Notes: generated by a model from the sequence alone, not told the origin. Counted from the stretch's first letter, positions 37,362-47,631 are shown. The stretch is 64,000 bases of DNA from Rhodobacteraceae bacterium Alg231-30 (GCA_900143615.1 FREU01000002.1:910663-974662), one strand, 5' to 3'. Numbers and translations: made by a program.

Positions 37362-38732
37362 TCACGCTTCCAGAGCGCGGCGCAACATTTCCAAATCTTC
37401 AGCGATCTGGCCGTCTTGATTGCGCAGCTCTTCAATGCGCTTCACGCCGTGCATGACCGTGGTGTGGTCACGTCCGCCAAAGCGGCGGCCAATCTCGGGA
37501 AGCGAGCGAGAGGTCAGCTGTTTGCACAGATACATCGCGATTTGGCGTGGCCGCGCAAAGGTACGCACACGTTTGGGCCCAATCATATCTGACAGGCGGA
37601 TGTTAAAGTGCTCGGCCACACGGCGCTGGATCTCTTCCACCGAGATCTTGCGATCAGAGGCCCGCAGAACGTCGCTGAGGCAGTCCTGTGTGAGCTCCAT
37701 GGTGATTTCACGGCCCACGAGTGAGGCAAAAGCAAACAGACGTGTCAGAGCGCCTTCCAATACGCGTACGTTTGTTGAAATGCGGTGCGCAAGGAATTCC
37801 AGAACACCAGACTGTAGCTGAAGCTCGGGGTACTGCATGCGGTAGCTGTCCACTTTGGACTGCAAAATACCAAGCCGCAGTTCATAGTCGGTTGGGTGCA
37901 AATCAACCACCAAGCCACATTGCAGGCGCGAGCGAATGCGGTCTTCGAGATCTTTGATCTCGCCGGGGGCACGATCTGCCGAGATGATGATCTGTTTGTT
38001 TTGATCAACCAAGGCGTTGAACGTGTGGAAAAATTCTTCCTGTGTGCTGTCTTTGCCGGCAATGAATTGAACATCATCAACCATGAGAACATCAACCGAG
38101 CGGAACAGCTCTTTGAAGTCCATCATCTTGCGATCGCGCAGCGCTTGCACAAAACGGTACATAAATTGCTCAGCCGAGAGATAGAGCACATTCAGGTCGG
38201 GGCGGTGGGACTGAAGTTCCCACGCAATCGCGTGCATCAGGTGGGTTTTACCAAGGCCTACGCCGCCGTATAGAAACAGCGGGTTAAAAGTGACGGGTCC
38301 ACCTTCGGCAACACGTCGGGCCGCAGCGTTGGCCAATTCGTTTGGTTTGCCGACAACAAAATTGTCAAAAACAAAACGCGCATCCAGAGGCGCGCCGGTC
38401 ATCTCGGTGCTACGGTTTTGCGATGCTGTGGCCGAGGAGGGTTTTGCGGATGACTCTTGTGACTGAGACTCCGCAGGACGTACGGACGTATTGGCCGCCA
38501 CTTTAAAATGTACTCGTTGTACGGGTTCACCGGATTGGGTCAGGCTGTGAAGAATCGCGTCGCCAAAGTTCTGAGACACATAGTTTCCAATGAAATTGGT
38601 AGGTACGTGAAACGTAGCAACGCCGTCGGTGAGTTCTGAAAACTCGATCGGCTCTATCCAGGTTTTAAAGTTGTTTTGTCCAACCGTCCTGAGTAGTTCC
38701 TGCCGTAATTCGCCCCATTTTTCCTGTGTCAT
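37362..38732 (-). CDS. dnaA: Chromosomal replication initiator protein DnaA
   Basis: Binds DnaA boxes and opens the origin. The 456-residue protein has the four usual domains: an N-terminal KWGELRQELLRTVGQNNFKTW region, a variable Ser/Gln-rich linker (about 90-120), the AAA+ core with Walker A GGVGLGKTHLMHA and Walker B VLMVDDVQF, and the C-terminal DNA-binding domain with GRDHTTVMHGVKRIEEL. The frame is open 95 codons further upstream, but that part does not resemble DnaA. ATG 38732, with AAGGAA ahead of it, gives the expected protein. Confidence 0.97.
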   Translation of the reverse strand: MTQEKWGELRQELLRTVGQNNFKTWIEPIEFSELTDGVATFHVPTNFIGNYVSQNFGDAILHSLTQSGEPVQRVHFKVAANTSVRPAESQSQESSAKPSSATASQNRSTEMTGAPLDARFVFDNFVVGKPNELANAAARRVAEGGPVTFNPLFLYGGVGLGKTHLMHAIAWELQSHRPDLNVLYLSAEQFMYRFVQALRDRKMMDFKELFRSVDVLMVDDVQFIAGKDSTQEEFFHTFNALVDQNKQIIISADRAPGEIKDLEDRIRSRLQCGLVVDLHPTDYELRLGILQSKVDSYRMQYPELQLQSGVLEFLAHRISTNVRVLEGALTRLFAFASLVGREITMELTQDCLSDVLRASDRKISVEEIQRRVAEHFNIRLSDMIGPKRVRTFARPRQIAMYLCKQLTSRSLPEIGRRFGGRDHTTVMHGVKRIEELRNQDGQIAEDLEMLRRALEA

Positions 38733-39133
38733 CTGTACCCAAGTTCCTTCAGTCGTGCCTTGCCGGGCATGGCCCGATCGTTCCCGTGTCTTGCAATCAC
38801 ACCGTCCGCTGCAGACCAAATTGGCCTGCTCATCCAAAAAACTATCCGTGAGCTGAAGGTCCCTAATCCTCAGCCGGACGATAATCCAAATGCGCAAAAG
38901 CGCCGCTCCATAGGAACAGGTACACGCACTGAATGTCGCTAGCAAAGGCGCAATAAGCACCCCTGCTGGCTTGCCCAGCTGGTCTTGCCATATCGTGTTG
39001 GCGTCTGTTCCCCCCAAGGCGATGTGAATCGCAAGTTCGAAATTAACAACTCTGTGAAGGGTCCGGCAACTGAACTTCGAACTTGACTCGGGCTTTTGTG
39101 GAAAAGAATCTCTAAGGTGTTTAGATAAATGCC
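38733..39133 (-). promoter_or_regulatory. Leader region of dnaA
   Basis: About 400 bases between the rpsT terminator and the dnaA start, with no recognisable gene in any frame. It must hold the dnaA promoter. At 39097-39105 the minus strand reads TTTTCCACA, which fits the relaxed DnaA-box pattern TTWTNCACA, so DnaA may control its own gene here. I found no cluster of such boxes and do not call a replication origin. Confidence 0.5.
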
Positions 39134-39169
39134 AAAAAGAAAAAGACGCCGCAGGGTGCGGCGTCTTTT
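39134..39169 (-). terminator. Rho-independent terminator after rpsT
   Basis: A perfect 13-base stem, AAAAGACGCCGCA with TGCGGCGTCTTTT around a GGG loop, followed on the minus strand by T-rich sequence. It lies 22 bases after the rpsT stop. Confidence 0.92.
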
Positions 39170-39191
39170 AATTTAAAGGCTTGCGCTGAAT

Positions 39192-39455
39192 TCAGCCCAA
39201 AACTTTTACACGAGCGGAAAGACGCGACATTTTACGCGCTGCTGTGTTCTTGTGATAAACACCTTTTGTGACACCACGCATCAGCTCTGGCTGAGCGGCG
39301 CGCAAAGCAGCGGTTGCTGCGTCTTTGTCACCGGAAGCGATTGCTTCTTCAACAGCGCGCAGATGCGTACGGATACGCGAACGACGTGCTTTGTTAACTG
39401 CGAGACGGCGCTCGTTCTGACGGGCGCGTTTTTTAGCTTGGGGTGAATTTGCCAT
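39192..39455 (-). CDS. rpsT: 30S ribosomal protein S20
   Basis: An 87-residue, very basic protein that binds 16S rRNA in the body of the small subunit. The N-terminus [17 protein letters not shown] and the end [18 protein letters not shown] are characteristic of S20. AAAGG precedes the ATG. It is a single-gene unit with its own terminator, and lies upstream of dnaA on the same strand, a position seen in other alphaproteobacteria. Confidence 0.97.
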   Translation of the reverse strand: MANSPQAKKRARQNERRLAVNKARRSRIRTHLRAVEEAIASGDKDAATAALRAAQPELMRGVTKGVYHKNTAARKMSRLSARVKVLG

Positions 39456-39707
39456 GGATCTGAGACCTTTACTTGGTTCGGTGCGTTAAAAATGCGTGCG
39501 ACTTCCCGAACGGGCCCCTCGTTCTATCGAGAGAATCAGATCAAGCCTTAGCGGGCTGCACGCGCATGTATTGCGGCGGCGTATAGCGATGTTTTCTAGG
39601 GGATGCAATCAGGAAACACGGCGGGGTTTTCCAGCTGTCATTGCGGCGGACTTGGCTGCCACAGGTCGGTCACGCGACAGATTTGTGTAAAAAAAGAATC
39701 GCTCTGT
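39456..39707. other. Intergenic region between rpsT and the enoyl-CoA hydratase gene
   Basis: Holds the rpsT promoter and leader. It contains the near-palindrome GTTCTATCGAGAGAAT (around 39521) and, at 39684-39692, TGTGTAAAA, whose complement fits the relaxed DnaA-box pattern. No gene was recognised in it. Confidence 0.4.
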
Positions 39708-39742
39708 CAAAAAAAACTCCGAAATTCATCAGAACTCCGGAG
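39708..39742 (-). terminator. Rho-independent terminator after enoyl-CoA hydratase
   Basis: On the minus strand a 10-pair stem (CTCCGGAGTT with AATTTCGGAG, including three G-T pairs and a six-base loop) is followed by a run of eight T. It lies about 30 bases after the stop. Confidence 0.8.
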
Positions 39743-39773
39743 CCTCATTTTTGCTTCACAAAGGATCGCGACT

Positions 39774-40550
39774 TTATTTGTCGCGAAATTGGGCGCCACG
39801 TTTTTCCATAAAGGCGGCCATGCCCTCTTTTTGGTCCTCAGTGGCAAACAGCGCGTGAAACACGCGGCGCTCAAACAACAGACCTTCGCTCAGCGTACTC
39901 TCAAAGCTGCGGTTTACGGCCTCTTTGGCGGTGCGCGATGCAATCAACGATTTCTCGGCGATCTTTTGCGCGGCGGCCATGGTTTCTTCCATCAGCTTTT
40001 TCGCTGGCACAACACGGCTCACCAATCCAGCCCGCTCGGCCTCGGCGGCGTCCATGAAACGCCCGGTGAGGTTCATGTCCATCGATTTGGCTTTGCCAAC
40101 CGCGCGAGTCAGGCGCTGAGAGCCACCCATGCCAGCGATCACGCCCAGATTGATCTCGGGCTGGCCGAACTTAGCGGACTCTGATGCGATAATGAAATCG
40201 CAAGCCATTGCCAGCTCGCAGCCACCGCCCAAGGCATAGCCGCACACCGCGGCGATAACCGGCTTGCGCACGCGCTGAATGCCATCTCCAAATGCCGCAA
40301 AGAGATCCGCAGCATTCACCTCGGCAAAGCTCATCGCGGACATCTCTTTAATGTCGGCGCCAGCTGCAAAGGCCTTTTCAGAGCCCGCAATAACGATGCA
40401 TCGGACCTTGTCGTTGGCATCCGCGCTTTCTAGCGCCACCAGCAATTCGCCCAAGAGTTGCTGATTGAGTGCATTCAGCGCGTCAGGACGGTTTAGTTTA
40501 ATGAGGGCGACGTGATCTTCGATATCGACGTTGATCGTCTCAAAAGCCAT
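39774..40550 (-). CDS. Enoyl-CoA hydratase (crotonase family)
   Basis: A 258-residue crotonase-fold enzyme expected to hydrate trans-2-enoyl-CoA in fatty acid beta-oxidation. [13 protein letters not shown] contains the first oxyanion-hole region, and [19 protein letters not shown] with the catalytic-type glutamate and [17 protein letters not shown] with the second glutamate are both canonical. ATG 40550 (MAFETINV) has GGAAG eight bases ahead. The extra five codons of the longer frame are not needed. It lies 64 bases after mutM on the same strand and has its own terminator. A short-chain specificity is likely, but not proven by sequence. Confidence 0.92.
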   Translation of the reverse strand: MAFETINVDIEDHVALIKLNRPDALNALNQQLLGELLVALESADANDKVRCIVIAGSEKAFAAGADIKEMSAMSFAEVNAADLFAAFGDGIQRVRKPVIAAVCGYALGGGCELAMACDFIIASESAKFGQPEINLGVIAGMGGSQRLTRAVGKAKSMDMNLTGRFMDAAEAERAGLVSRVVPAKKLMEETMAAAQKIAEKSLIASRTAKEAVNRSFESTLSEGLLFERRVFHALFATEDQKEGMAAFMEKRGAQFRDK

Positions 40551-40614
40551 GAGTGAAGCTTCCAATTGTTCCAGTCAGGGTTGATTCCTTACCACTTGGA
40601 GCGCGTGGATCAAG

Positions 40615-41466
40615 TTATCTTTGGCATTGCGGGCAAAAGAAGGATGACCGACCTGATTGGGTGATTCGACTAATCGTCCCTCCGCAATCCGGGGTTTTGC
40701 AGGGCTGATCTTCGCGGCCATACACATCAAAGCTGTGCTGAAAATATCCAAGTTCTCCATCGGCTTGGCGGAAATCCTTGAGAGACGAGCCGCCAGCCTC
40801 AATTGCCTCTGTGAGCACGTGGCGAACGATTGGCACCAGTGTGTGAACTCGCTTTTCTGAGATGGCACCGGCCTTGCGACGCGGCGTTATGCCCGCACGA
40901 AAAAGAGCCTCGCACACGTAGATATTGCCTAGGCCGGCGACGATACGTTGATCGAGAAGCGCTGATTTGATCGGGGTATTGCGCCCACTGAGTCGCGCGG
41001 CAAGGTAGGATTCGTTGAAATCATTGCCCAAGGGTTCTGGTCCAAGTTTGGCCAGCAGCGGATGCGTGTCAGCCGTCGCTATTGGCAAAAGGTCCATCGC
41101 ACCAAATCGGCGCGGGTCGTTGAACGTCACCCGCGCGCCATTGTCCATGTCAAAAACCACGTGGTCGTGTTTCTGATGAGCGGGGTGGTCATGCGCAAAC
41201 TGGCCTAACGGATCGCCGGACACCGTCATTCGGCCAGACATCCCCAGATGAATCAGCAGGGTTTCTTCGGTGTCCAGATCGGCAAGAATGTATTTGGACC
41301 GACGGCGTAGCTGGGTCACCTGCGCACCGGTTAACCGCTCCGCCATACGTTCAGGGAACGGCCAGCGTAAATCCGGCCGATTTACCGCAGCATGGGTAAT
41401 AACGGCGCCTTCCATCGCTGGGGTTAATCCGCGACGAACGGTCTCAACTTCGGGCAATTCGGGCAT
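40615..41466 (-). CDS. mutM: Formamidopyrimidine-DNA glycosylase
   Basis: Removes oxidised purines such as 8-oxoguanine and cuts the abasic strand by beta,delta-elimination. The mature N-terminus [13 protein letters not shown] has the catalytic proline 2 and glutamate 3 (counting Met). The C-terminus ends in the zinc finger with CKTPDCGG and FFCPQCQR. The 283-residue length is standard. The ATG at 41466 follows AGAGGAC. The frame is open much further upstream, but that stretch overlaps the divergent ubiE promoter and gene. It is divergent from ubiE. Confidence 0.96.
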   Translation of the reverse strand: MPELPEVETVRRGLTPAMEGAVITHAAVNRPDLRWPFPERMAERLTGAQVTQLRRRSKYILADLDTEETLLIHLGMSGRMTVSGDPLGQFAHDHPAHQKHDHVVFDMDNGARVTFNDPRRFGAMDLLPIATADTHPLLAKLGPEPLGNDFNESYLAARLSGRNTPIKSALLDQRIVAGLGNIYVCEALFRAGITPRRKAGAISEKRVHTLVPIVRHVLTEAIEAGGSSLKDFRQADGELGYFQHSFDVYGREDQPCKTPDCGGTISRITQSGRSSFFCPQCQR

Positions 41467-41550
41467 ATGTCCTCTTAGCGTGGCTCGGGCGCATTGTGTG
41501 CCCGCTTTGCCCTCTATAAGAAGGGCGGGAACAGACAAGTGGCAAGCCCG

Positions 41551-42303
41551 ATGAGCAATCAGACAGACAATACCACCCATTTTGGGTTCACAGATATCCC
41601 CGAAGCCGAAAAGGCGGGCCGTGTGCAGGGAGTGTTTAACTCTGTTGCGTCCAAATATGACATCATGAATGATGTTATGTCGATGGGCATTCATCGGGTG
41701 TGGAAAGACGCAATGATGGACTGGTTGGCGCCGCGTCCCGGCCAAAAGTTGTTGGATGTGGCCGGTGGAACCGGAGACATCTCTTTCCGTTTTCTGGAAC
41801 GCGCAGGGCGTGGTCATGCCACTGTCTGCGATTTGACTGAGCCAATGTTAATTGAGGGTCGCAAACGCGCCGAAGCCGATCAGATGGCGCAGAGCCTTGA
41901 TTGGGTTGTGGGCGATGCGATGGCCTTGCCGTTCAAAGACAATACCTTTGATGTTTACACAATCAGCTTTGGCATTCGCAACGTGACCCGCCCGCAGGAA
42001 GCGCTGAACGAAGCGTTTCGAGTGCTCAAGCCCGGCGGACGCCTGATGGTTCTGGAATTCAGTCAGATCCCCAATGACATGATGCAAAAGGCGTATGATC
42101 TATATTCCTTCAACGTCATTCCGCGCATGGGGCAAATGATCGCCAATGATCGCGACAGCTATCAGTACCTAGTGGAATCGATCCGGCAGTTCCCTGATCA
42201 GGAAACCTTCTTGGGCATGGTGCGCCATGCTGGCTTTGAGAATGCGAAATATCGCAATCTGACCCTCGGCATTGCCGCACTGCATTCAGGTTGGAAACTG
42301 TGA
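41551..42303 (+). CDS. ubiE: Ubiquinone biosynthesis C-methyltransferase
   Basis: SAM-dependent C-methylation of 2-polyprenyl-6-methoxy-1,4-benzoquinol in ubiquinone synthesis (and of demethylmenaquinol where present). The 250-residue protein has [19 protein letters not shown] near the start, the SAM loop [15 protein letters not shown], and [14 protein letters not shown], all UbiE signatures. ATG 41551 (MSNQTD) is used. Its ribosome site is weak. The stop overlaps the ubiB start as GTGA, linking the two quinone genes. Confidence 0.96.
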   Translation: MSNQTDNTTHFGFTDIPEAEKAGRVQGVFNSVASKYDIMNDVMSMGIHRVWKDAMMDWLAPRPGQKLLDVAGGTGDISFRFLERAGRGHATVCDLTEPMLIEGRKRAEADQMAQSLDWVVGDAMALPFKDNTFDVYTISFGIRNVTRPQEALNEAFRVLKPGGRLMVLEFSQIPNDMMQKAYDLYSFNVIPRMGQMIANDRDSYQYLVESIRQFPDQETFLGMVRHAGFENAKYRNLTLGIAALHSGWKL

Positions 42304-43832
42304 GAGGGCCTCACAATATTATCCGCCTGATCCGCACTGGCGCCACATTAGAGCGCACGGGTGCAATGAAAGAAGTGCTCGATGCGCTTGAGGCTCCGCG
42401 TCTGATCCGCATTACTGCGCGCGGGTTGGTCTGGCCATTTCAATGGATGGGCATCAAAGGTGACCCGAATGTGCCAGCGGTGCCACGCGCTCTGACGGCG
42501 CTGGGGCCGGCCTATATTAAGCTTGGCCAAGTTCTCTCGACCCGCCCTGATGTGGTTGGCAACGAAATGGCAACTGAATTGCGGGTTTTGCAAGACAAGC
42601 TGCCGCCGTTTTCCACTGAGACTGCCAAGGCGGAAATTGAAGCAGAGCTCGGCGTTGATGTGACCACAGCCTTTTCTGAGTTCTCCGAGCCCGTGGCTGC
42701 GGCGTCAATTGCGCAAGTACACCGTGCGCGACTGGCTGAAACTGGCGAAGAGGTTGCGGTTAAAGTCTTGCGCCCTGGCATTGAGCGTGCCTTTCGCAAA
42801 GATGTGGACGCCTTTTATTTTGCGGCCAGCGCAATCGAATTCCTCTCGCCTGCGTCGCGCCGTTTGCGACCCTCTGATGTGATTGAACATTTTGATGGCA
42901 TTGTCACCGGCGAGTTGGACCTGCGCCTAGAAAGCGCATCTGCCAGTGAATTTGCTGCCAATACGGCGCAGGATACCGGCTTTCAGGTTCCGCAAGTGAA
43001 ATGGGAGTATTCCGCGCGTCGCGTGATGACGCTGGATTGGGCCGAAGGGGCGTCTCTGGGGGATAATGACGCGTTGGATGCTGCCGGTCATGACCGCCAC
43101 GCGTTGGGCGCGCGTGTGTTGGGGTTGTTTTTGAACCATGCACTGCGTGACGGGTATTTCCATGGCGATATGCATCAGGGCAATTTGAAAGTGGCCGCCA
43201 ATGGCGACATCATCGCCTATGACTTTGGCATCATGGGCCATATCGACGAATACACCCGCCGTGTTTATGCCGAGATTCTCTATGGTTTTATCAATCGTGA
43301 TTATCAGCGCGTGGCGGAAGTTCATTTTGAGGCTGGCTATGTGCCCGCTGATCAGGATGTTGATGCCTTCGCGCGGGCGCTACGCGCCGTAGGAGAGCCA
43401 ATCTTTGGTATGGACGCCACCCGTATCTCGATGGGACGTTTGTTGAACTATTTATTCGAAGTGACCGAACGCTTTGGCATGGAAACCCGTACCGAGCTGA
43501 TTTTGCTGCAGCGCACCATGGTGGTGGTTGAAGGCGTGGCGCGCTCGCTGGATCCGCGGGTGAATATTTGGGACGTTGCTGAACCTGTTGTTGCTGATTA
43601 CATTCGTGGCAGCATCGGCCCGCGCGCTGTGCTCAGTGATTTGGCAAAAACCGTACGTGTGATGTCGCGATTTGGTCCGCGCTTGCCCGGAATAGTGGAA
43701 GCCGCCCTTATCCGCCAAGCGGAACCCCGCCCCGAGCCAGCATCGCGCAACGCTCTTTGGGTGATGATTGCGGGCACGTGTGGCGCACTCATTGGGGCCG
43801 CGGTGGTCGCGGTTTTGACGACGGTGATCTAA
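42300..43832 (+). CDS. ubiB: Ubiquinone biosynthesis protein UbiB (ABC1/ADCK family atypical kinase)
   Basis: A 510-residue membrane-associated kinase-like protein required for ubiquinone synthesis. The family-specific KxGQ motif appears as [13 protein letters not shown], the Ala-rich nucleotide loop as [13 protein letters not shown], and the catalytic loop as [12 protein letters not shown]. The end carries one or two hydrophobic helices ([21 protein letters not shown]). The start is GTG 42300, overlapping ubiE by 4 bases. A TTG at 42291 in the same frame is less likely. Its precise catalytic role in the pathway is still unsettled in the family. Confidence 0.94.
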   Translation: MRGPHNIIRLIRTGATLERTGAMKEVLDALEAPRLIRITARGLVWPFQWMGIKGDPNVPAVPRALTALGPAYIKLGQVLSTRPDVVGNEMATELRVLQDKLPPFSTETAKAEIEAELGVDVTTAFSEFSEPVAAASIAQVHRARLAETGEEVAVKVLRPGIERAFRKDVDAFYFAASAIEFLSPASRRLRPSDVIEHFDGIVTGELDLRLESASASEFAANTAQDTGFQVPQVKWEYSARRVMTLDWAEGASLGDNDALDAAGHDRHALGARVLGLFLNHALRDGYFHGDMHQGNLKVAANGDIIAYDFGIMGHIDEYTRRVYAEILYGFINRDYQRVAEVHFEAGYVPADQDVDAFARALRAVGEPIFGMDATRISMGRLLNYLFEVTERFGMETRTELILLQRTMVVVEGVARSLDPRVNIWDVAEPVVADYIRGSIGPRAVLSDLAKTVRVMSRFGPRLPGIVEAALIRQAEPRPEPASRNALWVMIAGTCGALIGAAVVAVLTTVI

Positions 43833-43852
43833 CCGCCTAGCGTTTCCATGAA

Positions 43853-43920
43853 GCTTTTTGGTGCTTGAAATACCTCGGGGGGACGCCGCCTTGGCGGCGG
43901 ATGGGGCAGAGCCCCAACCC
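43853..43920 (-). repeat. Dispersed extragenic element, class B (after dapA)
   Basis: On the minus strand the order is a hairpin TGGGGC-TCT-GCCCCA, a second hairpin CGCCGCC-AA-GGCGGCG, then CCCCCCGAGGTATTT, a short spacer and CACCAAAAAGC. The same plan, with other stem sequences, recurs at 56217-56287. It lies between the convergent ubiB and dapA genes, beyond the terminator at 43957. Confidence 0.75.
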
Positions 43921-43953
43921 GACATCATTTGGCGTAAAGGCCCAATTCAAAAA

Positions 43954-43984
43954 CAAAAAGCGCGGTAGAAACCGCGCTTTCTTT
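43954..43984. terminator. Bidirectional terminator between ubiB and dapA
   Basis: AAAGCGCGGT pairs with ACCGCGCTTT around a four-base loop, followed by CTTTTG on the plus strand and by TTTGTTTTTG on the minus strand. It sits 21 bases after the dapA stop and should serve both genes. Confidence 0.88.
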
Positions 43985-44004
43985 TGTCTCAGGCCAAACG
44001 GGTC

Positions 44005-44880
44005 TTATGTTAGCAGGCCTGCATGGCGCATTGCTGCGTCAATTTTTGCCTTGGTGTCATCGGTCAGCTCGGTCAAAGGCAGCCGCACTTCTGGGCTGCA
44101 CAAACCGAGCTGTGACATGGCGTATTTGGCACCCACAAGACCCGGTTCAATGAAGATCGCGTCATGCAACGGCATCAGCTTGTCCTGATATTCCAGCGCT
44201 TTGGCATAATCCCCTGCCAGCGTCGCCTCTTGGAATTCAGCGCAGAGTTTTGGCGCCACGTTCGCGGTCACCGAAATACAGCCAACACCACCGTGGGCAT
44301 TAAAGCCAAGTGCTGTGGCATCCTCGCCGGAAAGTTGGATAAAGTCTGGTCCACAGGCGGCACGTTGTTGGCTGACACGCGCAATATCGCCTGTCGCGTC
44401 TTTGACACCAACAATACGGGGCAGCTCTGCCAGTTCCGCCATGGTTTCGGGCGACATGTCCACCACTGAACGGCCAGGGATGTTGTAAATCACAATGGGT
44501 AGGTTGCAGCAGTCGTGGATTGCTTTGAAATGCGCAAACATGCCGCGTTGAGTGGGTTTGTTGTAATAAGGCGTCACTATCAAAATGGCATTTGCGCCCA
44601 CTTGCTCGGCGTGACGAGCAAGGATCTTTGCCTCGACGGGATTGTTGGACCCCGCGCCTGAGATCACCGGAATGCGGCCCGCAGCGGTGCGCACAACCTC
44701 TTCGACCACGCGCATGTGCTCGGCATGGGTCAGAGTTGGGCTCTCGCCAGTGGTGCCCATCGGCACCAGACCGTGCGAGCCCTGCTCGATATGCCACTCG
44801 ACCAGCTTCTTAAGCGTATCCAGATCCAGCTCGCCGTTCGTAAACGGCGTGATCAATGCGGGGTTAGACCCTCTAAACAT
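44005..44880 (-). CDS. dapA: 4-hydroxy-tetrahydrodipicolinate synthase
   Basis: Condenses pyruvate with aspartate semialdehyde, the first committed step to lysine and meso-diaminopimelate. The 291-residue TIM-barrel protein has the expected motifs: GTTGESPTL near residue 43, [12 protein letters not shown], the tyrosine of VIYNIPGRS and the Schiff-base lysine of VGVKDATGD. It is divergent from the lytic transglycosylase gene, whose product recycles the peptidoglycan that contains DAP. Confidence 0.96.
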   Translation of the reverse strand: MFRGSNPALITPFTNGELDLDTLKKLVEWHIEQGSHGLVPMGTTGESPTLTHAEHMRVVEEVVRTAAGRIPVISGAGSNNPVEAKILARHAEQVGANAILIVTPYYNKPTQRGMFAHFKAIHDCCNLPIVIYNIPGRSVVDMSPETMAELAELPRIVGVKDATGDIARVSQQRAACGPDFIQLSGEDATALGFNAHGGVGCISVTANVAPKLCAEFQEATLAGDYAKALEYQDKLMPLHDAIFIEPGLVGAKYAMSQLGLCSPEVRLPLTELTDDTKAKIDAAMRHAGLLT

Positions 44881-45043
44881 AACACGCTCCTTTGTTTTTT
44901 GCGTAGCTGGGCGGAATGCCCATATGAAATCGCGCGGACCCTAGCGGGAAGTTGCTGGCTTGCCAAGATTGTGAGTTGTCGGCAGGCCAATCCGCGCTCT
45001 ATTGTCTGGGTTCTATCCTGTCTCATATTGGAAAATGCAAGCC

Positions 45044-46996
45044 ATGTTACGTCACTTTCTGGCAGTTCCCTTGGCTCTCTTGTTGGCTGTTCCTCTTTGG
45101 GCACAGGACAGCGCCGCGTTAAGGGACGCGATGGAGGCCGTGCGCATTCGTAATTGGGAGGCCGCAGAGGCCGCAGTGCGTCAAAGCGATCAGATTGATC
45201 GCGACATTGTTGAATGGCACCGCTTGCGCGCTGGCGAAGGTAGCGCGGATCAGGTGCTGGATTTTCTTGAACGCCGTGGTGATTGGCCGGGTTTGCCCTA
45301 TCTAAGACGCCAATCCGAGGATGCTTTTGGGGATGTGTCCCAAAGCATGGCGCTTTCGTTTTATGTACATGGCGCGCCACAGACAGCGTCGGGGGCTTTG
45401 ACACAGGCACAGGTTCTAGAGCGCGAAGGGGAAGCGGGTGCGGCACAAGCGGGCATTGTGTTGGCATGGCGAACTTTGGCGATTGAGCCGGATGTCATGG
45501 AGACTTATCTGGCGCGATACGGCGAATTGTTAAAAGACCATCACATAGCGCGGTTGGATGCGATGCTCTGGAAGGGCTGGCGCAGCAATTCCGAGCGGAT
45601 GTATCCGCTGGTCAGCGATGATTGGAAAGCTTTAGCGCGGGCCCGTTTGGGGTTGCGTGACGCAGTTGACGGCGTGGACGGCCTCATTGCTGCTGTACCG
45701 TCGTCTTTGCAAAGCGATCCGGGAATGGCCTATGAGCGGTTTGTTTGGCGGCACCGCAAAGGACGCGATGACAGCGCGATTGAGTTGATCACCGAGCGCA
45801 GTGCGGCGGGTACGCTAGGCGAAGCGGCACTATGGGGTGCGCGGCGTTTGTCGCTGGTCCGCAGCCAGATGCGGGCTGGAAATTATAGCACAGCTTATCG
45901 ATTGGCCTCCGAGCACGGCATGGCTGAGGGTGCAGGCTACACATATTCCGATGCTGAATGGCTGGCTGGATATTTGTCGCTGGTCTATCTCAATAAGCCC
46001 GAGCAGGGGGCTGTGCATTTCTTGCGGTTTGCACAATCGGTTGAAACGCCCATCTCATTGGGGCGCGCTGGCTATTGGATGGGCCGCGCCTATGAGGCGA
46101 TGGGGGATATGGAAACCGCCCAACTGGCCTATGCGGCAGGTGGCACGCATCAGACGAGTTTTTACGGTTTGTTGGCAGCAGAGAAAGCTGGTGCGGACTG
46201 GGATCGCGACCTAAGCGGGGCCGAGGAGTTTCCGGATTGGAAAACTGCCGCTTGGACACACTCAAGCGTACATAAGGCGGCAGAACGTTTGCTGGCCGCT
46301 GGAGATCTGGATTTGGCCGAACGGTTCTGGGTGCATTTGGCTGAAACCCAAGGGCGCACGGCGCTTGGGCAAATGGGGGCGATGGCGATTGAGATTGGCC
46401 AACCCCATGTTGCGGTGATGCTGGGCAAGCAGATGGTCAAACAGGGCGTGACCCTGCCTGGGCCTTATTATGCGTTGCATCCTTTAATGAACCAGTCGCT
46501 GCCCGTGTCTGCGGAACTGGCCTTATCGATTGCGCGCCGCGAGAGCGAATTTGACCCCAAAGTGGTCAGCCACGCCGGCGCACGCGGATTAATGCAGCTC
46601 ATGCCAGGCACAGCAGAGAAGGTGTCGCGCGATACGGGCGAGGTTTATTCCAATGCGTGGCTGACCAGTAAACCAGAGTATAACGCCCGTCTGGGCAGTG
46701 CCTATCTGGCCGAGTTGGCCGGACAGTTTGACGGCAATATCGTCATGGTTTCGGCTGGCTACAACGCGGGACCGGGGCGGCCACGCCGTTGGATGGAAAC
46801 CTATGGTGACCCGCGGGGTGGGTCGGTTGAGGCGATGGTGGACTGGATCGAAATGATCCCGTTCAACGAAACCCGCAACTATGTGATGCGGGTTTCAGAG
46901 AGCCTGCCGGTCTATCGCGCACGTCTTGGCAAAGAGCCGCATCCGGTGCCGTTTGGGCAGGAACTGGTCGGCGGTACGATCGCAACGTCAAACTAG
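45044..46996 (+). CDS. Soluble lytic murein transglycosylase (Slt70-like)
   Basis: A 650-residue periplasmic enzyme that cleaves the glycan strand and forms 1,6-anhydromuramic acid. The signal peptide is LRHFLAVPLALLLAVPLWAQ. A long helical superhelix domain makes up most of the protein. The catalytic SLT domain is at the C-terminus, with ALSIARRESEFDPKVVS (the catalytic glutamate in RRESEF), GARGLMQLMPGTAEKV and VSAGYNAGPGR. ATG 45044 is preferred, and ATG 45035 is an alternative three codons earlier. The gene stands alone, divergent from dapA. Confidence 0.92.
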   Translation: MLRHFLAVPLALLLAVPLWAQDSAALRDAMEAVRIRNWEAAEAAVRQSDQIDRDIVEWHRLRAGEGSADQVLDFLERRGDWPGLPYLRRQSEDAFGDVSQSMALSFYVHGAPQTASGALTQAQVLEREGEAGAAQAGIVLAWRTLAIEPDVMETYLARYGELLKDHHIARLDAMLWKGWRSNSERMYPLVSDDWKALARARLGLRDAVDGVDGLIAAVPSSLQSDPGMAYERFVWRHRKGRDDSAIELITERSAAGTLGEAALWGARRLSLVRSQMRAGNYSTAYRLASEHGMAEGAGYTYSDAEWLAGYLSLVYLNKPEQGAVHFLRFAQSVETPISLGRAGYWMGRAYEAMGDMETAQLAYAAGGTHQTSFYGLLAAEKAGADWDRDLSGAEEFPDWKTAAWTHSSVHKAAERLLAAGDLDLAERFWVHLAETQGRTALGQMGAMAIEIGQPHVAVMLGKQMVKQGVTLPGPYYALHPLMNQSLPVSAELALSIARRESEFDPKVVSHAGARGLMQLMPGTAEKVSRDTGEVYSNAWLTSKPEYNARLGSAYLAELAGQFDGNIVMVSAGYNAGPGRPRRWMETYGDPRGGSVEAMVDWIEMIPFNETRNYVMRVSESLPVYRARLGKEPHPVPFGQELVGGTIATSN

Positions 46997-47035
46997 ATTG
47001 GACCTCTTTCGTCCCTGACGCCAATCCAATTGCCC

Positions 47036-47575
47036 TTAGTTCAAAGGATCGGCAGGCAGTTGGACCGGCAGAGGGGTATCGATCTCGTCTGCAACATCTG
47101 AGTCGCCGTCGATCGGATCCTCTAAGGGGACACCAGCGGCGCGTAGACGCTCGGACAGAGCGTCATTTTGTGTCCGCATATCGGCGATCACGCCGTTTTG
47201 GGCGTCTATTTCTTGTTGGAGCGCCATCAAGGAGGATTGCGCGGTCTGTAACTCTACGTTGAGAGCATCCTTAGCATCTTGAAGTCGGGTGAGGTCGGCG
47301 GCCTGCACCGCGGACTTGATTTGCAAGCCAGCAAGAGTTTCCCCCTGCAGGTCATATTCTGTTTTGGCAACTATGACGCTTTCATGTGCCTGTTCAACTT
47401 CGACTTTGTAGAGTTCTATTTGCTCCGCGCCGATCCAGATTGTCGCTGCAAGTCCCGCAAGCACGGCACCGACGCGCACTATCATGCCGCGTCGCGTCAA
47501 CCCCCAGCCGATAAAGACAAGAAGCCCACCTAAGACGGCTTCGATAGGGATATATTGGAAGAAGTTTTCGATCAT
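47036..47575 (-). CDS. Uncharacterised membrane protein with coiled coil
   Basis: I do not recognise this 179-residue protein. Two membrane helices are visible near the N-terminus (about residues 10-26, IEAVLGGLLVFIGWGL, and 32-50, VGAVLAGLAATIWIGAEQI), then a long coiled coil (about 55-150) with heptad-like phrases such as LQTAQSSLMALQQEIDAQ and MRTQNDALSERLRAAG, and an acidic, Pro/Asp-rich tail. The pattern suggests a membrane-anchored spacer or scaffold. It is convergent with the transglycosylase gene and lies 56 bases after the EamA gene on the same strand, so it may share that transcript. Codon-like composition and a reasonable ATG support it as a real gene. Confidence 0.72.
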   Translation of the reverse strand: MIENFFQYIPIEAVLGGLLVFIGWGLTRRGMIVRVGAVLAGLAATIWIGAEQIELYKVEVEQAHESVIVAKTEYDLQGETLAGLQIKSAVQAADLTRLQDAKDALNVELQTAQSSLMALQQEIDAQNGVIADMRTQNDALSERLRAAGVPLEDPIDGDSDVADEIDTPLPVQLPADPLN

Positions 47576-47631
47576 ATTTCTGTCGTCCTTGGCCCAGAGT
47601 GGCTTTGTGGGTTGCGTTGTGAGGGGTGTTG

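Noticed and set aside
37145..39191. Replication origin next to dnaA/dnaN
   Set aside because: No cluster of TTATCCACA-type boxes and no AT-rich unwinding stretch was seen. Only single relaxed matches occur, and in alphaproteobacteria the origin is often away from dnaA.
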